8,449 nucleotides of DNA from an uncultured Clostridium sp. GTDB taxonomy: Bacteria > Bacillota > Clostridia > TANB77 > CAG-508. The position numbers and the translations under genes were made by a program. Positions 4,822 to 8,449 of the stretch are shown here, one piece after another. The notes below the pieces were generated by a model that saw nothing but the letters and a program-made list of their open reading frames with translations, did no database searches and was not told the DNA's origin. Numbering within the stretch: the first letter of the stretch is position 1; every line of letters starts with the position of its first letter. The stretch lies in assembly GCA_958413095.1 (NCBI GenBank), contig CATYUF010000062.1, positions 1-8,449 on the forward strand. The letters run 5' to 3'.

Positions 4822-5664
4822 ATGAAAAGAAAATTAAATTTAAAGTCTAATAAAGAAAAAAATGTTAATGACAAAATTTTACTATATAGCATAATAGGAA
4901 TATCAGTTGTTGCAATATTAATAATAGCATTATTAATATATAGTAATAAAATAAGTAATGATGTTAAAAATGAAACTATGACCTTAGGGCAAATGACAGA
5001 AGCACTAGATAGGGAAAATAAAGAAACAGAAAGTGCTAGTACAGAATTTGGGAAAACAGTTGAAGAATCAAAAAATGAAAGTAATACAAATGTAAATAAT
5101 GTAGCAAGTAATGAAGTAAATACTAAAGCTACAAATACAAGTACAGAAAATAAAGCAGTAACAAATACTAATAAAAATGTGACAACAAATAAGAAAATAA
5201 ATACAACATCAAATGAGAAAAAAGAAGAAAAGAAAGAAGTAAAAGAAGAAAAAGTAGAATTAAAATTTGCTAAGCCAGTAGAAGGAGAAATATCAAAAGA
5301 ATATGCACAAGAAAACTTAGTATATTCTGAAACACTTCAAGAATGGGTTACACATAGTGGGATAGATATTAAAGCAGATAAAACAACAGTAGTAAAATCA
5401 GCAGAAAAAGGAACAGTTAAAACAATAAAGAATGATCCAAGGTATGGATTGACAATAGTTGTTGAACATGCAAATGGATATAAAACTGTGTATGCAAATT
5501 TATTAACATCTGAATTTGTTGTAGAAGGCGAGAAAGTAGAAAAAGGTCAATCATTAGGAACTGTTGGAAATACAGCTGTGTTCGAAATAGCAGATGAACC
5601 ACATTTACATTTTGAAATATTAAAAGATTCTATGCCGGTAAATCCAAGTGATTTTATCAAATAA
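4822..5664 (+). CDS. spoIIQ: Forespore membrane LytM-domain protein SpoIIQ (M23 family)
   Basis: 280 residues (B. subtilis 283) from ATG 4822, which has AGGAGG 5 nt upstream. An in-frame ATG 60 nt earlier is rejected because it lies in the promoter. A short basic cytoplasmic end precedes one membrane segment (about 19-41), then an Asn/Thr/Lys-rich linker (about 70-145) and a C-terminal LytM/M23 domain (about 148-280). SpoIIQ is made in the forespore and meets mother-cell SpoIIIAH across the septum, forming the ratchet and channel needed for engulfment and late forespore transcription. Unlike B. subtilis SpoIIQ, which has lost the first zinc ligand, this copy keeps the full set: His178 and Asp182 (HSGID) and His261-x-His263 (HLH), as in clostridial SpoIIQ, so zinc binding and possibly endopeptidase activity are expected. 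It is 76 nt after spoIID and is followed by a strong terminator. Identity rests on the domain, topology, length and spo context. Confidence 0.88.
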   Translation: MKRKLNLKSNKEKNVNDKILLYSIIGISVVAILIIALLIYSNKISNDVKNETMTLGQMTEALDRENKETESASTEFGKTVEESKNESNTNVNNVASNEVNTKATNTSTENKAVTNTNKNVTTNKKINTTSNEKKEEKKEVKEEKVELKFAKPVEGEISKEYAQENLVYSETLQEWVTHSGIDIKADKTTVVKSAEKGTVKTIKNDPRYGLTIVVEHANGYKTVYANLLTSEFVVEGEKVEKGQSLGTVGNTAVFEIADEPHLHFEILKDSMPVNPSDFIK

Positions 5665-5694
5665 AAGGAAAATATATAAAACTAAATAGAAACT

Positions 5695-5752
5695 AAGCAA
5701 ATTAACAGGAAAAAACTTATTAAAAAAGTTAAATTCCATTAATTTGCTTTTT
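5695..5752 (+). terminator. Intrinsic terminator after spoIIQ
   Basis: Perfect 11-bp inverted repeat AAGCAAATTAA (5695-5705) and TTAATTTGCTT (5739-5749), with inner pairing GGAA/TTCC and AACTT/AAGTT, and a T run to 5752. It ends the sporulation cluster and insulates ychF. Confidence 0.85.
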
Positions 5753-5785
5753 ACTTTTTGGTACCTATTGTACTAAAAAATAAAT

Positions 5786-5814
5786 TTGACTAAAAAAAAC
5801 TAATATGATAAAAT
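5786..5814 (+). promoter_or_regulatory. Sigma-A promoter of ychF
   Basis: TTGACT (5786-5791), 17 nt, TAAAAT (5809-5814), preceded by an extended -10 TG at 5806-5807. Transcription would start near 5821. This leaves only the ATG at 5851, not the one at 5830, with a proper leader and ribosome binding site. Confidence 0.75.
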
Positions 5815-5850
5815 ATCAAATGAAAAATTATGAAAAAAGGAAGGAAGAAA

Positions 5851-6942
5851 ATGAAACTAGGAATAGTAGGTTTACCAAATGTAGGAAAAAGTACATTATT
5901 TAATAGTATAACAAAAGCAGGAGCAGAATGTGCAAACTATCCATTTTGTACGATAGAGCCAAATGTAGGAGTAGTACCAGTACCTGATGAAAGATTAGAT
6001 GTATTAGCAAAAATGTATAATCCACAAAAAATTACACATGCAGTAATTGAATTTGTTGATATTGCAGGATTAGTAAAAGGTGCAAGTAAAGGTGAAGGAT
6101 TAGGAAATAAATTTTTATCTCATATAAGAGAAACAGATGCAATTTGTGAAGTTGTAAGATGTTTTGAAGATTCAAATGTTGTTCATGTAGATGGAAATGT
6201 AAACCCAATAAGAGATATTGAAACAATAAACCTAGAATTGATTTTTGCTGATATAGAAACAGTAAATAAAAGATTAGATAAAGCAAGAAAAAACTTAAAA
6301 GCAGATAAAAAATATCAAGAAGAAATTGATGTATTAGAAAAAATAAAAGAAAATTTAGAAAAAGGTATATCTGCTAGAGCAATTGACTTTAATGAAGATG
6401 AAAAAGCAATTGTAAAAGATATGTTTTTATTAACAACAAAACCAATTTTATATATTGCAAATGTATCAGAAGAACAACTTCAAGATGCAGAAAATGACAA
6501 ATTAGTAAATGAAGTAAAAGAATATGCTAAGAAGGAAAATGCAGAGGTTATTCCTTTATGTGTAAAAATAGAAGAGGATTTATCAACTTTAGAAGATGAC
6601 GACAAAAAAGAAATGTTAGAAGCTTTAGGATTAGAAGAATCAGGATTAGATAAAGTTATAAAAAGAAGTTATGACTTATTAGGATTAATGTCATTTTTAA
6701 CTGCTGGAGAGCCAGAAGTTAGAGCTTGGACAATTAAAAAAGGAACAAAAGCACCACAAGCTGCTGGAAAAATTCATTCTGATATAGAAAGAGGATTTAT
6801 TAGAGCAGAAGTAGTTTCATATAAAGATTTAGTAGAGCAAGGAAATATGTTAGCTGCTAAGGAAAAAGGACTAGTTAGGTCAGAAGGAAAAGAATATATT
6901 ATGCAAGATGGTGATATTGTTTTATTTAAATTTAATGTTTAA
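5851..6942 (+). CDS. ychF: Redox-regulated ATPase YchF (Obg family)
   Basis: 363 residues from ATG 5851, the family's usual length and start (MKLGIVGLPNVGKST). An in-frame ATG 21 nt upstream is less likely since GGAAGGAAG at 5839-5847 serves 5851. YchF is a universally conserved P-loop ATPase of the Obg/HAS-GTPase group that associates with ribosomes and is linked to stress responses. Visible motifs: P-loop GLPNVGKST (7-15), switch regions, DIAG (70-73), and NVSE (204-207) in place of the NKxD guanine-specificity motif, which is why the family prefers ATP to GTP. A coiled-coil helical insert lies about 130-175 and a TGS domain fills the C terminus (about 280-363, with the GEPEVRAWTIKKG and GDIVLFKFNV stretches). 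It has its own promoter and sits between terminated units, so it is a single-gene housekeeping unit unrelated to the spo genes. Confidence 0.97.
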   Translation: MKLGIVGLPNVGKSTLFNSITKAGAECANYPFCTIEPNVGVVPVPDERLDVLAKMYNPQKITHAVIEFVDIAGLVKGASKGEGLGNKFLSHIRETDAICEVVRCFEDSNVVHVDGNVNPIRDIETINLELIFADIETVNKRLDKARKNLKADKKYQEEIDVLEKIKENLEKGISARAIDFNEDEKAIVKDMFLLTTKPILYIANVSEEQLQDAENDKLVNEVKEYAKKENAEVIPLCVKIEEDLSTLEDDDKKEMLEALGLEESGLDKVIKRSYDLLGLMSFLTAGEPEVRAWTIKKGTKAPQAAGKIHSDIERGFIRAEVVSYKDLVEQGNMLAAKEKGLVRSEGKEYIMQDGDIVLFKFNV

Positions 6943-6995
6943 AATTATGTAATATCTTTGTAATATAAATGTAAATAAAAATAATATTTTTAATA

Positions 6996-7024
6996 TTGAC
7001 TTATTATAAAAATAAGTATATTAT
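6996..7024 (+). promoter_or_regulatory. Distal sigma-A-like promoter upstream of the LPKTG gene
   Basis: TTGACT (6996-7001), 17 nt, TATTAT (7019-7024). It would make a leader of about 175 nt that contains a 9-bp inverted repeat (7038-7046 with 7079-7087). A second, better promoter lies downstream at 7118-7146, so this may be an additional start. Confidence 0.5.
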
Positions 7025-7037
7025 AATTAAAAAGATG

Positions 7038-7087
7038 CTTATGTATTTTGAGATAGTATGTAAAAAATAAGTAATATTATACATAAG
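7038..7087 (+). repeat. Inverted repeat in the long leader of the LPKTG gene
   Basis: CTTATGTAT (7038-7046) and ATACATAAG (7079-7087) are perfect inverted copies with a 32-nt loop. There is no T run. It lies between the two candidate promoters, so it would be in the distal transcript only or could bind a regulator as DNA. I recognise no riboswitch. Confidence 0.35.
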
Positions 7088-7117
7088 AAGAAAAAATATC
7101 ATAGTGTGTTTATAAAC

Positions 7118-7146
7118 TTGCAATTATTAAAGAAAAGTGGTATAAT
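7118..7146 (+). promoter_or_regulatory. Proximal sigma-A promoter of the LPKTG gene
   Basis: TTGCAA (7118-7123), 17 nt, perfect TATAAT (7141-7146) with an extended -10 TGG directly before it. Transcription would begin near 7153, about 52 nt before the ATG at 7205. This is among the strongest promoters in the window, suggesting high expression of the small surface protein. Confidence 0.75.
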
Positions 7147-7204
7147 AATAATTGTTTGTAGAATAATAATATAAAATGTACTATTAAAAGTAAGGAGAGA
7201 TAAT

Positions 7205-7600
7205 ATGAAAAAATTAAATATCGTAAAAGGTTTATTAATAACATTAGTAAGTTTATCAATGATTATGTTCACAACAAATTTTGTATCAGCAGCAGACGAG
7301 AATTTTGTTAATTTTGATGAAGCAGTTGGTTCAAATTCAAGTACTAATAAAGCAAATACTAATTCAAACAAAGCTAATACAAATTCCAACAAAAATAAAG
7401 CAAATACAAATTCAAATAAAAGTAATACAAATTCTTTAAATACAAATGGAGTAAGAGGAAATAATGTAAGCACATATAATAATACAAGTTTACCAAAAAC
7501 AGGATTACAAGAATCTTTACCAACAGTATTATTAGTAGTTGTATTTGGAATTTCAGCAGTATATGCATACAAAAAAATTAAAGATTATAGAAATATTTAA
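7205..7600 (+). CDS. Small secreted Asn/Thr-rich protein with LPKTG cell-wall anchor
   Basis: 131 residues with AAGGAGAG before the ATG. The N terminus is a typical signal peptide: MKKLNIVKG charge, hydrophobic core about 9-23, cleavage likely after VSA or SAA near residue 29-30. The mature part starts acidic, then runs into low-complexity Asn/Thr/Ser/Lys repeats of KANTNSN type (about residues 49-77). LPKTG at 96-100 is a sortase signal, followed by a hydrophobic segment (about 104-121) and a basic tail (KKIKDYRNI). After processing only about 70 residues would remain on the wall, so it looks like a short flexible stalk or decoy rather than an enzyme or large adhesin. No known family is recognised. 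A sortase gene converges on it from the right (7726-8406) and may be its processing enzyme; that link is inference from proximity. It ends at a strong terminator. Confidence 0.85.
   Translation: MKKLNIVKGLLITLVSLSMIMFTTNFVSAADENFVNFDEAVGSNSSTNKANTNSNKANTNSNKNKANTNSNKSNTNSLNTNGVRGNNVSTYNNTSLPKTGLQESLPTVLLVVVFGISAVYAYKKIKDYRNI
7349..7435 (+). repeat. Tandem KANTNSN-type coding repeats
   Basis: Four degenerate copies in the LPKTG protein: KANTNSN, KANTNSNKN, KANTNSN, KSNTNS. The DNA copies differ at synonymous sites, so they are not a fresh slippage expansion, yet copy number could vary among strains. The repeats form the expected unstructured stalk. Confidence 0.7.
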
Positions 7601-7607
7601 GATAATT

Positions 7608-7634
7608 AACCATCCTATATTGGGGTGGTTTTTT
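7608..7634 (+). terminator. Intrinsic terminator after the LPKTG gene
   Basis: AACCATCC (7608-7615) pairs with GGGTGGTT (7623-7630) with one G-T wobble, and the T run continues to 7634. It is one of the few G+C-rich spots in the window. Confidence 0.85.
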
Positions 7635-7666
7635 GCGTAGCAGAAAGCTTTTTTCTTATTATATAG

Positions 7667-7703
7667 AAAAAATCAACTTTTATCTTGACTATATAAGATT
7701 TTT
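7667..7703. terminator. Possible bidirectional terminator between convergent genes
   Basis: AAAAATC (7668-7674) and GATTTTT (7697-7703) are inverted copies with a 22-nt loop; both strands leave a T run after the stem. It lies 23 nt past the sortase stop codon on the minus strand and could end that gene's transcript. The stem is A+T-rich and weak. Confidence 0.3.
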
Positions 7704-7725
7704 ACGTATACAACAAGATTGAATA

Positions 7726-8406
7726 TTAAAGAGTAGCTTTTACAATGATTCGGTTATTATTCATATTATTACAAGTAACTAAAGTAAGTTCATAACCATT
7801 ACTTAAATTGGTATATATAGGAGAAAGATCATCACTTTTAACTTCATAATTTTTTATAACTGAAAAAATATATTCATTGTTAAGATTATCAATTATAATA
7901 ATTTTGTCATTAATTTCTAATTTATTAATTTGGCTAAAAAACTTTTTATTATTATAATTATGCCCAGCGATACATAGGTTTTTATTTGTATTAGAAGTAT
8001 TAGGTAAATCTCCATAAAAGCGACAAGGGGATATTTTTAATAAATCATCAGATAAACCTGAAAAAAATGTATAAGATAAATCAAGTTTAGGAATCTTAAT
8101 TATACCTAGAATAGAATCATCTGGAAGCAAGAAAGAAAGATTATTATCTAAATTTGAATTTTGTTCTATATTAGAATATAGTTTTGAAATATTATAATTA
8201 TTGTTAATCAAGTCTGAAAATTTTTCTTGTTTTTTCAATAAAAAAATATGATAAAAAAAGTAAGAAACTAATGCTAAAATAGCAAGTATGGATAAGGCAA
8301 GCTGTAAATTAAAAAATTTATTTTTCTTTTGGAGCGGTGAGTTTAAAGGAGAATTTTTTTCAAAATCATTATTATTTTCAAAATTAGTATTTAAAATTTG
8401 ATTCAT
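7726..8406 (-). CDS. Membrane-anchored sortase
   Basis: 226 residues from the minus-strand ATG at 8406, chosen because GGAGG (complement of 8415-8419) sits 8 nt upstream; a TTG at 8421 overlaps that site and is rejected. A cytoplasmic Asn-rich N terminus (1-31) precedes one membrane segment (about 32-57) and the sortase barrel. Signature parts are GIIKIPKLDL (101-110), the catalytic His149 in CIAGHNY, Cys212 in LTLVTC, and Arg219 in NNRIIV, the complete His-Cys-Arg set. Sortases cleave LPXTG-type signals between Thr and Gly and join the protein to peptidoglycan. The length and fold suit a small class A/D-like housekeeping or dedicated enzyme; I cannot fix the class by eye. The convergent LPKTG gene, 125 nt away, is the obvious candidate substrate. 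The leader reaches the window edge, so its promoter is probably outside. Confidence 0.9.
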   Translation of the reverse strand: MNQILNTNFENNNDFEKNSPLNSPLQKKNKFFNLQLALSILAILALVSYFFYHIFLLKKQEKFSDLINNNYNISKLYSNIEQNSNLDNNLSFLLPDDSILGIIKIPKLDLSYTFFSGLSDDLLKISPCRFYGDLPNTSNTNKNLCIAGHNYNNKKFFSQINKLEINDKIIIIDNLNNEYIFSVIKNYEVKSDDLSPIYTNLSNGYELTLVTCNNMNNNRIIVKATL

Positions 8407-8449
8407 TAGAAAAACCTCCAAAGTATATTTATAATATTTTAACCCAAAA

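Noticed and set aside
7349..7435. Repeats suggestive of a CRISPR array
   Set aside because: The copies are short coding repeats inside an open reading frame, with no uniform repeat or unique spacers.
7099..7572. 157-codon minus-strand reading frame opposite the LPKTG gene
   Set aside because: It is a shadow frame rich in Phe/Leu/Val, created by the Asn/Thr/Lys-rich coding strand; no ribosome binding site or family resemblance.
7685..7712. TTGACT-N16-TATACA promoter-like pair pointing into the 3' end of the sortase gene
   Set aside because: It overlaps a possible terminator stem and drives no visible gene on the plus strand; an antisense RNA is possible but unsupported.

Overview
The window is very A+T-rich (roughly a quarter G+C by eye). 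It carries a compact set of endospore genes, strong AGGAGG-type ribosome binding sites, sigma-A-like promoters and an LPXTG/sortase pair. This points to a low-GC, endospore-forming, monoderm Bacillota, most likely a gut-type clostridial lineage. I cannot name genus or species from the sequence.

Layout. Positions 1-150 are non-coding and rich in dyads, with facing promoter-like elements and a terminator-like hairpin. 151-381 is the C-terminal remnant of a formylglycine-generating-enzyme-like (SUMF1-type) domain protein with no start codon. 502-1636 holds a ytfI-like (DUF2953) gene overlapping gerW (ytfJ), closed by a clear terminator. 1834-3641 is the spoIIA locus (spoIIAA, spoIIAB, sigF), preceded by a Spo0A-box-like site, a sigma-A-type promoter and a 12-codon leader ORF. 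3720-5664 holds the engulfment genes spoIID and spoIIQ; spoIIQ has its own sigma-F-type promoter and is followed by a strong terminator. 5851-6942 is the housekeeping ATPase ychF with its own promoter. 7205-7600 encodes a small secreted Asn/Thr-rich LPKTG-anchored protein, and 7726-8406 on the minus strand is a membrane-anchored sortase converging on it.

How the genes fit together. SpoIIAA and SpoIIAB are the anti-anti-sigma factor and anti-sigma kinase that control sigma-F, product of the third gene. Sigma-F would then switch on spoIIQ through the matching promoter at 4764-4791. SpoIIQ and SpoIID both act in engulfment and in the channel around the forespore. GerW is a spore germination protein. 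The left two thirds of the window is therefore a sporulation cluster.

The most notable signal is in sigF. The 5' end of the gene is split over three reading frames by two apparent +1 shifts 43 nt apart. Each shift falls exactly on an in-frame CGG codon followed by a purine; skipping the C yields Gly and restores a full-length, gap-free sigma-F. I found no other in-frame CGG in any gene of the window. This could be programmed +1 frameshifting at a hungry or unassigned CGG codon controlling the first forespore sigma factor, or a pair of sequence errors or mutations; tests are given in the findings.
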